From the NCBI RefSeq assembly GCF_047496725.1, contig NC_132983.1:7752501-7816500 (forward strand): DNA of 64,000 nucleotides. The letters run 5' to 3'. This document shows positions 36,983 through 49,839 of the stretch, one piece after another; position 1 is the stretch's first letter, and each line of letters starts with the position of its first letter. The stretch comes from Anoplolepis gracilipes (lineage: Eukaryota > Arthropoda > Insecta > Hymenoptera > Formicidae). The notes below the pieces were generated by a model. The model worked only from the letters and a program-made list of their open reading frames with translations, had not been told where the DNA came from and searched no databases. The translations under genes and the position numbers were made by a program.

Positions 36983-39900
36983 ATGCCTCAAAAGAGAAAA
37001 AGCGGAAATTTGTATAAAGTAAGTCGCGAAAGCAGGCGCTCACAAAAAAGACGAAAAATTGAGAGTTCGGAGAAAAGATCTCAACGACTCGAAGCTAATG
37101 CTCAGAGAAATGCTCAGCGAAGGGCTGATGAAAATGACGACACAAGGTCTCAACGACTTGAAGCTGATGCTCAGAGACATGTTCAAAGAAGGCAACAGGT
37201 TAAGCAATTAGATTATAAAATTGCGCTAATTGCAAAGGATAATATACCAATAAATATACCAATTCATACACTTGGCAAAATGAATGTAGAATGCCAATTT
37301 TGCAAATCATTAAACTTTGCATGTGAAAAATCTAAAAATGAAAAATTTACATATTGTTGTCAAAAAAAGAAGCTTCAATTAAAGCCAATAAATTGTCCTA
37401 ATTTTCTTAAAAAATTATACATGGAAAATAATTCTTCATCAAAAAATTTCCTTGATAATATTCGTTCATATAACAGCGCTTTAACTATGGTTTCCATGGG
37501 TGCCCCAGGTAATAAAAATCCATTAGATGTTGTGAATAATGCTCCTTATTGTTTAAAAATTCATTCATCAATATCATCATTTGATCTCAACAGCAATGCG
37601 CCCAGCAGATGGGCAAGCTCCGCGCTTTGCGCAGCTTTACTTTTTAGATACAGAAGAAGCTATAAATCACAGAATGAATAACCAAGCTAATCAAGATTGA
37701 GAATCCAGAAATAATAAAATATTTGTCACGTTTTATAGTACAATGCAATAAACTTGCAAAAACTTTCAAGATGATGCGTCAAGTTGAACAAGATCTTAAT
37801 CCGATAGGCAATAAAACAATAAATTTAATGTTGTCCTTTCGAAAGGATTCTCAAAATGATCAAAGAAGATACAATGCTCCACAAGCTAATGAAATAGCTG
37901 TGGTCTTTCAGATGTAGATGGCGAACCTCCATTTGAAAGAGACATTCGGATTTATAATAAAAATTCGAACGATGTTCAACAAATATCAATTTTGGATAAA
38001 AGATGTGATCCAATGTGTTATCCTTTGTTATATCCATATGGTAACGATGGATAGCATTCAGAACTTAAATCATATAATCCTAAATATTCAGGATTTAAAG
38101 TGACTCAAATGGATTATTATGCTTACCTATTAGCACCAAGAGTCGAATTTAGTCAATTTAAAAAAGCAGGCAAGTTGAGATGTCAATTTATTCTTGATGC
38201 CTATATGAAAACTGAAGCCAATAGATTTAATTATATTAAATTAAATCAACCTCAATTAAGAGCAGAACTTTATTCAGGATTAATGGATCACCTTGATAAT
38301 CGAACACAAAATGAGGGAATTACAGTTGGTGTACCTGTAATATTACCATCTTCATTTATGGGCAGTCCAAGGAACATGCAAGAAAGATACCAAGATGCCA
38401 TGTCTTTGGTCAGAAAATTTGGTAAACCAGACATTTTTCTTACCATAACTTGCAATCTTCAATGTCCTGAAATTAAGGATAACCTTGATGGATGTCTAAT
38501 AGAGTTTCGACCTGATTTAGTCGCTAAAACATTTAATTTGGATGTCAAAAAGGTTTTAAAGGTTTTAATTCAAAATAAAATTTTTGGAAATATTATAGCT
38601 TATGCAGGCGTGATTGAATTTCAAAAAAGAGGACTTCCACATTTACATTTACTTGCAATGTTGAGCGATGAAGATAAGCCCCGACTTCAAGAAATCATTG
38701 ACATGATGGTATGGGCTGAAATTCCTAACGAAGAAAAATATCCAGAACTTAACGAAAAAGTTTTAAACACATAATTCACGGTTCAGATCCCTCGAGGAGA
38801 TATCTTTTCACTGGAGACGATGGAAAATGTTCAAAAGGTTTTCCGAAAGAATTTCATGATGAAACTAATGTTAATGTAAATGGATATCCAATGTATCAAC
38901 GTAGAAATATTGGAAAAAAATATATCGTTAGAACTAAAGAGGTTGATAATCGATGGGTGGTGCCATATTCATCATATTTAATTATGAAATATAATCGACA
39001 CATCAATTTAGAAATATGTTCATTAGTGAAAAGCGTAAAATATCTATATAAATATATTCATAAAGGATTTGATTGTGCTGCAATTGAAGTGCAAGCACGA
39101 GATGGTACAAGTTTCATTAGAATAGATGAAGTTAATTCATTTTTGAATGCAAGATATGTTAGTGCTCTAGAAGCAATGTGGAGACTTAACGGATATGATC
39201 TGTTCATGAAGTCTCACACAGTAATAAGATTGGCAATTCATTTGCCTGATCGCCAAATGGTTATTTCAGAGCAAGAAATGAAGAACAAGCTGCTCAAAGA
39301 GAGCTCAATCGAGATACTACATTGACTGCATGGTTCAAACTGAATTAATATGATGAAAATGCAATGCATTTTTTTTACACAGATATTCCTTATCACTATA
39401 TTTATGACAAGAAAGTTACTAAGTGGATGCCACGTAAAAAAGGTGGTGAGAAAATAATTTCAAGGCTATACACAGTGAGCATAAAAGATAATGAAAGATT
39501 TTATCTACGTCTCCTTCTCCTACATGTGACTGGAGCTAAATGTTTTGAAGATTTAAGAACTGTAAACTGGAGTTATTTATGAAACATTGTGGAGTTATTT
39601 ATGAAACATTTAAGGATGCAGCAATTGCGAAGAATTTAATAGAAGCTGACGATCTATGGTCAAAAACGTTAGAGGAAGCAACAGAATCAAAAATGCCTGC
39701 ACAAATTCGAGAGCTATTTGCCTATATTTGTATATTTGGAAATCCAACAGATGTACCAACACTTTGGAATAAATACAAAGATCAAATGATTGAAGACTTT
39801 GTAAACAACAATGTTGTCGACCTTGAAAATATGGCTTTAAATCATATACAAGAAATTCTGAGAAATAATAGAAGTAGCTGTGAAAACTTTCAATTGCCAA

Positions 39901-41350
39901 ATCCAATTCCAGTGAATATTTACGTCACAGAGTATAATGTGGATGAAGAAAAAAGACGTGGTGGATATTTATTATCAACACTAAATGATGAACAAAAACA
40001 CGTGTACGATATAGTCATTAGAACGATTGACAATGAGAATGAACCTCAGCAGTTATTTTATATTGACGAATTTGCAGGAAGTGGAAAAACTTATCTATTT
40101 AACACATTTTTGAGTGTTATTTGAAGAAGAAACGAAATAGTTATTCCATGTGCTTCAACTGGCATTGCTGCAACACTTCTTAAAGGAGGAAGAACTTATC
40201 ATTCTCTGTTTAAGCTTTCAATTCCAATTGATGATGGAGCTAAATCAAATATCAGAGGAAACTCTCAAGCTGCACGAGAACTGATCTCTGCAAACTCATC
40301 ATATGGGATGAAGTGAGCATGATTGTTGGACATGCCTTAACAGCAGTTGATAAACTCTTCAAGGATCTGATGAAGAATGAAAGACCATTTGGAGGAAAAG
40401 TAATTTTATTTGCAGGAGATTTCAAACAAAATCTTCCCGTAGTGCTACATGCACAAAAAGCAGCTTTAATTGAATCGACTGTAAAATACAACCCTATATG
40501 GAGGAATGTAACTCAGGTTAAACTACAGCAAAATATGAGAACTGGAAAAGAAAAAGAATCTGCAAATTAGCTAATGCAACTAGGAGATGGTAAATTATCA
40601 ATTACTGATGGACTACATCTTGATACAATTGAAATTCCCCAGGATTTTATATCAAAAGAATCTCTTATTACTAAGATTTTTGGTGATAGAATCACCATAG
40701 AGCGGAATAGAGAAAATCCAGATCGAGCGATTCTTTGTCCTAAAAATGAGGATACTTTCATAATTAATGACGAAATCCTTCGTCTAATGGAAGGAGAAGA
40801 AAAGGAGTATCTCTTAATTGACTTCATTGTAAGTAACGATTCACAGGAACAATTAAATTTTCCAACTAAATTTTTAAACTCTTTGACACCTTCTCGAATG
40901 CCAATTCATCGACTTAAAATAAAAATCGGTGTTACAATTATCTTATTAAGGAATTTAAATACTAAGAAAGGACTTTGTAATGGCACAAGATTCATTGTTA
41001 CTAATTTGAAAAATAATTTAATTTATGCGGGTGTTCTAACTGGTCCTGCACGAGGACAGATTGTTATTATTCCAAGGATAGATTTAATTACAAGTGATTT
41101 GGAACTGCCATTTAAGTTTAAACGAAGACAGTTTCCTATTCGAGTGTCATTTGCTATAACAATCAATAAATCCCAAGGACAAAGTTTAGAAAAAGTTGGG
41201 ATTTATTTGCCAAATCCTGTATTTGCTCATGGTCAACTTTATGTGGCATTTTCTAGAGCAACTAAAAAGGAAAGTGTAAAAATTAAGATTGAATTCAATA
41301 ATCAAGGACATCTAATTGAAGGAAGTGAAAAACGTTTTCCAAAAAGATAA
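36983..41350 (+). pseudogene. Helitron Rep/helicase, decayed
   Basis: The ATG at 36983 begins a basic N-terminal region with repeated SQRLEANAQR-type units, then a Cys-rich zinc-finger-like segment near 37290. The Helitron-like N domain follows (GSPRNMQERYQDAMSLVRKF near 38360). The Rep HUH motif is EFQKRGLPHLHLLAML near 38620 and the catalytic Tyr block is VKSVKYLYKYIHKG near 39026; Rep nicks and joins single strands. The PIF1-type helicase has Walker A FAGSGKTYLF near 40075, Walker B DEVSMI near 40305, AGDFKQNLPV near 40415 and the C-terminal NKSQGQSLEKVGIYLP / YVAFSRAT near 41165-41260. Lesions include frameshifts near 37568, 37910, 38770, 39285, 39590 (a 22-bp duplication) and 40290, and stops near 37698, 38053, 39345, 40122 and 40568. 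The family is clear and the copy is dead. Confidence 0.95.
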
Positions 41351-41677
41351 TATACAGAGAAATTTTGTAAATTAACAAATTAAAAAATTGTACTAATTGA
41401 AGAAAATAAAAAATGTTTTAAAAAATATATAATATATATAGATATATAGATAACATGTTATATCTATATATATAAAGGCAGCGCGAAATAAAATATCAGA
41501 AAATGAAAAAAGAAATAACATAGTAGTTATCCTCAAAAAATTTATAATATTTTGATATAAATTTAGTGAAAATCGGTTCATAAATATGTAAGTAGCTCAT
41601 GAGGATCGTGCGAAGCGCGGTCCAAATAAAAAGGCTTTTCGGACCGCACTTCGCGCGGTCCGAAAAGCTAGTAATAT

Positions 41678-41777
41678 AATATTTTGTAATTTTAAAATAC
41701 GCTTTTCAGGATTATGTGTCGTACTTGCTGGAACGATCGTACATCTTCATATCTACGGAGTTCACAGAGATCCCAAT
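41678..41777 (+). pseudogene. 100-bp fragment of P450 copy D intron 10/exon 11
   Basis: 41678-41777 matches 32147-32246 with a single clear mismatch. It carries the D-specific start of exon 11 (CAGGATTATGTGTCGTAC), not the CAGAATCATAT form of copies A, B, C and E. It begins six bases after the Helitron's terminal CTAG and stops mid-exon just before the right foldback arm. Confidence 0.9.
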
Positions 41778-41789
41778 ACAGTAAAACTA

Positions 41790-42308
41790 TATTATATATG
41801 ATATTATAATTAATATTGTATGAGGTTTATAGTCTTTAACGTTGTTTTTCTCGAAAACTATCACTCGTATAATAAAAATCGATAAGATATAAAACGTGTA
41901 TTTTGAAGAGACTTACAACTTTTATTTGAAACATTTTTTTAAATTTCCAGTATTTGATAAAATAATTGCAAAAAACGTCAATTTTTAACAATTTTTGTAT
42001 GTAACTTTTTAGTAAACAACGAGCGACGGCTAAAACCTTTTAAGCGTTACTGAGGGTGATGACCTTGACAACATATGTCAAGGTCAAGGACATCGGAGCA
42101 TCCTCCCCTAAACAGGATATTTACCCTTCTTTTGTTTATAACTTTTTAATAAATAACGAGCGACGGAAAATGTCTATATTCTTGACTTTCTTAAAGGTCA
42201 AGAATAACATTCAGATAAAGTAGAACGCATTTGGCGCTGACTGTGTAAAGGTAAACATTTACCTTATTTTTTATTATTTATTATTTTATTAGCAATTATT
42301 TTATTTTT
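41790..42308. mobile_element. Right arm of the large foldback element
   Basis: This is the inverse of 33020-33378, with landmarks AACGAGCGACGG, GGCGCTGACTGTGTAAAGG and AGCAATTATTTTATTT. It is longer than the left arm because about 130 bp near 42010-42150, including a second AACGAGCGACGG copy, is partly duplicated. Its outer end falls inside exon 12 of P450 copy F. Confidence 0.8.
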
Positions 42309-42419
42309 TTGGAGCCCGTTAAATATTTAAAGAATATTCGAGTGAAAGCTGATATAATAATACGTCCTTTTCGTCCAGTTCATATAAGATTTATTTTAAT
42401 TAAATGCAAACAACCATAA
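42309..42419 (+). pseudogene. CYP4-type P450 copy F: diverged tail of the last exon
   Basis: The frame reads LEPVKYLKNIRVKADIII, then RPFRPVHIRFILI and a stop TAA at 42417. It aligns with the end of exon 12 in the other copies (EPVDYLKNMQLKADLLLCPS, then RPVYMKFIPINHK) but differs at about half the positions, so it belongs to an older or different CYP4 copy. Everything upstream was removed or displaced by the foldback element. The sequence after the stop is still recognisable as P450 3' flank. Confidence 0.75.
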
Positions 42420-45400
42420 AATTAACACAGATACCATAAAGTCTAAGAAGTAGATGCATTGTAAAAATAGAAGAAAATCGTTATGCATTTTATATGTTCA
42501 ACATTATAAACAAATACATATTGTATTGTTTTTGTATATGTGCAACATTATAAATGAAATATATATTGTAAACATGTCGCGTGATTTCTTATCTCGAAAT
42601 ACACAAATGTGTTTTGTCTCGTGTCTCTTCACCTTCATTCCTTGATTGATCGCGAATGATAATACTTCAAAGGTACATAGAGAACTGGAAAATTTTAAGA
42701 AAAAACAAGAGCTTGCTATTATATGTTTAAACGAAAACACGTTTAAACATAATTAGCATATCTGTTTATTATACAAAATATTTTTCTAAATAAATGTATT
42801 TTAAGTCTAAATCTGATATTACAAATTTATGCGATTAACAAAAATAAACACGGACAAGATACTTCTGTGAAAAATAATATAAATATTACAGATTTTTTTA
42901 TAAAAACCGAATTTTGCTCGTTTTCTTTTAATTAATTTAAAATTTTTAAATCCTTTTTTATAATTCTGTTTTATTTGTTACAACGATATATTATAAACTT
43001 GGTATTTTCTTGAGAATTCTAAATAATATCGTGGATAGATAAAATATAAACTATTTATCTTTCGATAAACCATTGATCTCTTGATACTTTCATATGTAGA
43101 TACATAAGTATAAAATTTAATAAAAATCAAGAAACATACAAACCCCCAGCGACAAATAACAAAAAAGAATATGGAGAATGTGTAGAATCTATTTAGCCTA
43201 TCTAATTCAGAGTATTTTAAATTACCAAATTTTAGTAATATTGCCAGATACTAATCAATTATATAGAATGTTCCAACTTTTGGTAGATTTACCCGTTAAT
43301 TATTTATTGCAGATAAATATTAGCAACTATGGTTCTATTTATTGATAAAATTTATCTCTACGAATTAAATTGTTATCCAGAAATATTTTTATTTGGTGAT
43401 TGAAATAATGAGTAAAATTATCTTTTGGTAAAAAATTTAACATGTAGATATGATATTTACCTAATAAGTGACTGATAGTGACGAATAAATCTACTAAAAA
43501 ATTGAAAAAACCGGCTGTTTCTTGATAGCTTAAATAAATACATCAACAAATTTCGTTGATTAGAAATAAAAAAAGTGGTATTTATTATACAAATTAATTT
43601 TTCTATTAGCATGTTTCAATACATTCAAGATACTCCAATAAGGTTATCTGCAATTACTTTAAATAAGCTTATTTTTGTGATATCTTTTTTTATATATTCT
43701 TTATAAATATTGTATATAAATTTTATATCCTCATTATGTAAAATTTTTAATATTTTAAAAACAATGTGGGATAATAATGTTAAATAAAAAATATAAAATT
43801 TTATAGTGCTTGTATTTCTTTATTTTTAATAAACATAATTTTAAAAGTTATAACATTATTTTTGCACAAAAGAGCAGATTTAAACAATATTAGGTATATA
43901 CATTTAATCTATATACTTTTTGCACAACAATTATTTTTATGTTCACTTGACATTTTGTTTTATTATCGCATCGTTTTCAATGTCAGTCTTTTTTAATGAC
44001 ACCAACTTGACTTATTAGATTAATCATATATAAGAGCAAATGCGAACTGTGCTTAATAAACATTAGGTAATATCCTCGTACTCTTACATGATATTATGCT
44101 ATAATTTTATTGCGATTGTAAAATAATGATTGTCGATATAACCAGTGAACTTTGTTTTGGTTTAAGTATGCACAGAGCAATGTTAATAAATTAAGTCTGT
44201 TGATTAGACAAAAGAAAAATTATAGGAATCAAAATTTTATTCTTCTCGTACTACTTATTGTATCAAACTCGTATACGCTTATTAAGTAAAAGTCTATAAT
44301 TTGTTAAAGAAAGGAGAGATGAAGTTTTTGACAAAGAAAGTGACACAAGTGTATTTTTCTTATTTTAATAAATTTTGAATATGTTATCTAAATAAGAATA
44401 AGAAATGTTACTTCTATTAAAATAGAATATTCAAAAATAACAACACAAACGAGTATTGTTCGTGGATTTTTCTAAGGGTAATTTGAAGTGAGATACTAAA
44501 CTGCTCAATGCACGCGTCCTAGACTGATTTTTATATACTAAATCTTCGAATTACTGAAGCGTTCGACAATATACACTATTCTATGAAAATAAAAATTGGT
44601 TAAAGAAAAATAAAATTGTGTTTGTAACATAACATATGTGTGTTATATTTTTAATTTCAATGTTAATATTTTTGTTTTGAAAAAGATTTTAAACAATAAC
44701 AATTACTATGTTAAATTAATAGTTCTACAATTACTATTTGAAATGCTTCCACAATTTTTATCTTCCCAAATAAAAATATGCATAAGAATGTATGATTTTA
44801 ATATTAAAAACAGAAAGAGAGAAACAGGTTGTAGAATGATATTTTTTTGCGATAGAGGGTACAGGATGTAGGCGAAGCCCTTCCCTTGTCTACACATTTA
44901 CTTTATAAAAATTTTGAAAACATATCAAGATTAAGATCATTGAGACATTTATTTTATAATTAATTTTGAAAACATATCTCAAGATTAAGATCATTGAGAC
45001 TAAATTTCTTTTTCTAAAAATATTATTTCAAAGTTATATATTTTAAAAACAAACAGACGCCACAAAATTCAAACAAAGTGTAATTTAGAAATGTACCCTC
45101 TATAACATATATAAAAATGGAAAAACCCGATTGTAAGTACATTTATCAAATGTGTTGTTTGGTCTTTAATCAAAATGGGATTATTCAACTTGCCTCTCAA
45201 GTATGAGACTCTGATTATTGTTAATACGCTCTTGAGCAAGAGATATTATAAGTGTATGCTTCAGATGTGCATTATCAGTTTGCGGAGATTTGTTTTACTA
45301 GCACATGTATCTGCTTGAAAAGATTTGCAATTCATTTAATACATTTTAAACATTTGAATGGTGTCTCAATTGATCGTCGCTTCAAAGAATTTATCAGGTA

Positions 45401-46306
45401 ATTGAGTAATACTTATTTATGTAAAATAGAACTTTATAACATTTTATTGCAATATTTGAACTAGGGTTAATAATATAATTCATGTAAGTGCATGATTTTT
45501 ATACATAATTATTTTTCTAATAACACAAATTGTTAACTTTGTTTGATTATTATAATCATATTGTTATAATCTTACTAAATGTATTACATTATTTTTGCAC
45601 AAATCTTTAAAAGTTAGATAAACAAAGGAAAAAATTCTATGAAACAATCGTGATAATTATATAATTTGTATATGTGCATTAAGTATATGGAAACACAATA
45701 TGTTATGTGTGTAACGTCATAATAAATTTGATAAAAATCACATAAAATTTTCAAATTAACTTTTTGTTTATGGAAGTGTGCGAATGCTTAATTAATAGCT
45801 CCGTTTATTACAAAACAATTCTATTTTTGCTTAGTAGTAAAAATCTATTTTTAAATTTAAAGTACATACGAAGAAAAATTTGCACAGAACTAAATTTTAA
45901 ATTAAACTTTAGAAGGATATTATGATGCGATCACTTAAAAAGCATTTTTTTTTATACATTTATAAAGTAAATAAAATTGTAACAATGTTAAAATAACTGA
46001 AAAATTTTATAGATAATTAGATAAATATAATACTCGACCTAATTTTGATACTATTTATGAAGCACTGATCAGAATTTGCAATCCTATTTTAGAATCTTAA
46101 GAAATTAAATATCATAGCAACATAATTATAAACAATAAACGATAAAAATTTTTCTGTTTCATTTACGCCAACAATATATTTTTCATTATAATAAATAAAA
46201 TTATCACATTATTTATAACTCTTCAAAATTATTAACTATAATACATAAAATATATAGGATTTCAATTTCAATGATTTGATCTCTGTTTTCGTTACTCTCT
46301 TTCACG

Positions 46307-46386
<80 letters not shown>

Positions 46387-46586
46387 CCCCCTCTCTCTCT
46401 CTCTCTCCCTCCCCTTCCCTCCCTCCCTCCCTCCCTCTCTCTCTCTCAGACAAGGCAAATGTGACAATTTTTGTTGTAAAACAAATATCATTTATTTTTT
46501 TACACGTGCAATCCAAGAACCATACAAAGAAACAGGAAGTTAAAAAGATAAAGCTTAACTGGTCGAGAACATCACGTCAGGAAACA
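42420..46586 (+). other. Intergenic block between P450 copies F and E
   Basis: 42420-44770 matches the downstream-type flanks at 15261-17400 and 55789-57830. 45190-46586 matches the upstream flank of copy C and, inverted, of copy A. The stretch near 44820-44890 has no partner. A pure (CT)n microsatellite lies at about 46305-46447, roughly 140 bp before the copy E start codon. The open frames inside this block are not conserved in the sister blocks. Confidence 0.65.
46305..46447. repeat. (CT)n microsatellite upstream of copy E
   Basis: About 140 bp of CT with CCCT interruptions. Copies C and A carry degenerate versions at the same place (19490-19580 and about 8870-8910), so the tract is ancestral to the duplicated promoter region and has expanded in copy E. 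Frames encoding Arg-Glu or Leu-Ser repeats are artefacts. Confidence 0.95.
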
Positions 46587-49389
46587 ATGTTTATCACCAT
46601 ATTGTTATTATTTATGTTTATTTTACTGGTGTGTAATTATTATGTGCATCATGGAAGAAATGGACGACTTATTAATCTCATACCGGGACCACCAGGCCTT
46701 CCGATTCTTGACAATGTATTGCAAGTCCAAATTTCAGCAGGCAAGTATAAAATTTCTAACTTATTTACGTTAATTTACAAACGGTCCGTAATTCGTGTAC
46801 ACGCAAGTAAAAGTTTTATATTGACAACATATTTTTTAGAAGAGCTAATGAAACTGTTGTTGAATTGGGCTGATAACTATTATCCCATTTTTAAACTCTG
46901 GGGTTTCTTCATGCCTGCTGTGTCTATCCGTCATCCAGATGATCTGGAGGTAATACAGAAAATTAAATTTTTTGTAGATTATTTTTTTTGAAGACATAAA
47001 ATTATGATTTAGCTAGATTTGAAAAACTTTCGCTTTATAAGTAGATTTTTGCTTGTAAAAAAAAGATTTTTAAAAAATGAAAAGAAGCAAATAACATTGA
47101 CTGGGCCGAAATTAAATAAAAATTGGAGATATAATTAATAAATTATTTGTGTATCTAAGATAAAGTGGCACAATAAACTGATGTTCTTTCTTAAGATGTT
47201 TTCGGTAATTTCAGACGATACTAAGTAGCACTAAGCACATTAAGAAAAGTCGTGTGTATGATACATTAAATCCTTGGTTGGGCACGGGCCTTTTTATCAG
47301 CACAGGTAACGTAATGAAATTAACATAAAAGCGTACATATTCTTTACTATATTACAGTCTGTTATCGATCTGTCTCCATCACAAAAAATCCAATAAAATG
47401 TTACAATTAGACTTAAATATTATTTTATACAATTAAATAATAATCTTATACAACTTCTTTGTTATAAAAACTAATAAATTTAAAAGAAATTTACAAGTAA
47501 AGATTATAATGATGAATAATTTCGCTGTGATACATGTATTCTCAAACAAATAGCAGTAATAATGACAGCAGATATTTTAATTAAAAATTTTAAATTAAAT
47601 TATAAACATTATTACACGTGCGCACGTAATATACTTTTAATTTTATTTCTTAATCCTTAGAGCTTTAAATACAAATTAATAATTAAATTTAAGTTAATAT
47701 TTGTTCCAACAATTCTTTTAGTAAAAGTTTTATAAAAAAAAGTTTAAAGGATTATAAAAATAAATGTTGCGATAAAAAAATTAATTTAAGATAATTAATA
47801 TATTATTTAAAAATTGATCAATTAAACATTAAAGTAAGAATGAAAATGTAATTTTATATAATATTATTAAAACTTTTTATCGTATAATTTTACGTTATAT
47901 TGTTTCTGCTTTAGGCACTAAGTGGCAAACACGGCGAAAGATATTAACACCTTCATTTCACTTCAATATATTAAATCAGTGGATATTTTGATCAAAGAGA
48001 GCAATTGCATGACAAAATCGTTGAAGGATGCTGGAGGAGTAGTTGTAAAAGATTTATCATCATTTGTTAGCGAGTATACATTAAATGCGATATGCGGTAA
48101 GATGACTGTAAAATTATTATTGTTTTGTCTTATTTATAGAGATTTTATTGTTCATAATAATCTCCATAATAACCATAGCTTACAGATAAGAAGATAGTTT
48201 ATTCCTATATAAAATATCAATATTGCAATGAAAATAGAATTGGATTTTTTATACTCAAAGCTATATATGAAATATAATATTACAATAAATCTTTGATTGT
48301 ATAATATTTTTATTTTATATAATCAATGAACTCATAGAAACTGCCATGGGCATCTCTCTGTAAAACCTTGGCGAGGCCCAGCAACAGTATCGAAATGCGA
48401 TTCACAATATTACCGAACTGATAATTTATAGGTAATTTATGTTTAGTAAATAATTGTATGTTTTGTATGATCTTTTCTTGATATTATGATAATGTATACG
48501 ATTATATAAATATAATTTGAAAAATAGATTAATTATTTAATAGTCATGTGAAGCTACAATTAATATAAACAATTAAAGTCAAAATATTGTACGTGCTAAA
48601 TGTTTAATGTCAAAATATTGCTTGTAATCTTTAAAATATTAAAAATATTAAAATATTAAATAGTAAGAAAAAATAAATTGAGCAATAAAATTTATAGGAA
48701 AATTACATTTACATCAAAGAATCTATTTTAATTTAATTTAACTAAAACAAATGGCTAATGTTTTAGGAGATTCTACATATTTTCGTAACATAGATAAATT
48801 TTATTTATATTCTCTATAATCACTTACAGTTTACTTTAAATATTTACGCTGACTTTAAATAAAGCTGTTACAAAATTATATTATTTTTAGAATTATATAG
48901 TTTTATTGAATTACGTTTTAGAATTTTTAGGCCTTGGTTCTATAACAATTTGTTATTCTCGTTATCGCCACAAGGAAAAAAGCAAAAAAAATCTTGAAAA
49001 TATTGCATGGATTTATGGAAAAAGTACGTTCTAAATCATGTTATTTTAATCCTTTAAACTCTCTTTTTTGCGTAATATTACAATAAACCTCATAATCTTT
49101 GTACCGTAAGATTACATGATTAATCAAAAATATTAATAACACATTATGCTGTTAATATTATGCTATAGTACAATACCGTACTTGTATGTGTAGATCATTG
49201 CGGAAAGAAAACTTTATCACGAACGTACCAATGGTCGGTACTTGAAAAACCTTGAAAGTGACAAAGAGATAGATGATGTTAAAGTGTTTGGAAGTACGTA
49301 AGAGACTAACTGCTAATTTAAGCTTGTTTGCTCAATCTAAAATTATTGTTGTAGTATTTGTACAAAACATACGTAATAATATAGCATAT

Positions 49390-49839
49390 CCCAGATAGCC
49401 AAGCGTGATTAATCATATTAAACAGACTGATGCATTGCATATGTTGTTATACGTTTGCTAACATGAGAATAGATCCGCAATATTAAATACAACATGAGTA
49501 TTTATATATTACGCAATTAGTTGACGAAATTTTGAGTGCAAATAATCAGCGAACTGAAACGTTATGTTATCAGCAACATGACAGCAACTAATAAAATTAT
49601 TTTTTCTATACATCACACACATGATGGCAACAACACAAATATAATGACAAGATAAAGATATTGACAAGATATTGGTGTTAATATGTTGCCATCAATTTGC
49701 TGTCCTTAGAATTAGAAATCATGTGAGCTCAACCCGACAAGCATAATGCTGTCTCACCTTGTCTCTAGTTTTTCAAAATTAGTTGTTGCAACAGTTGTCG
49801 ACAACATGATTCCACAATCAGGACATTTGGCTATCTGGG
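49390..49839. mobile_element. 450-bp MITE with CCCAGATAGCCAA ends, in copy E intron 7
   Basis: CCCAGATAGCCAA at the left is matched inverted by TTGGCTATCTGGG at the right. Copy B has the empty site (about 11650). Comparison with it suggests the duplicated target is only AT. The interior has no coding potential; the short frame 49746-49979 crosses the right end and is not a gene. Confidence 0.85.

Larger units (their letters stand above)
33381..41671 (+). mobile_element. Helitron, 8.3 kb, both termini present
   Basis: The 5' end is TCTATATATATAAG preceded by A. The 3' end is a GC hairpin at 41640-41662 (CGGACCGC...GCGGTCCG), then AAAAG and the terminal CTAG followed by T. These are the TC...hairpin-CTRR ends and A/T insertion site known for Helitrons. 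Inside, in order: tandem repeats with a second 5'-like terminus (33400-34300), a spliced plus-strand gene (34609-35195), a spliced minus-strand gene (36242-35317) with a solo LTR in its intron, short tandem repeats (36580-36810) and the Rep/helicase gene (36983-41350). A subterminal inverted match joins 33412-33455 to 41565-41605. All large frames are damaged, so the copy is no longer autonomous. Confidence 0.9.

Noticed and set aside
46213..46516. Open frames of Arg-Glu or Leu-Ser repeats
   Set aside because: They are translations of the (CT)n tract on either strand.
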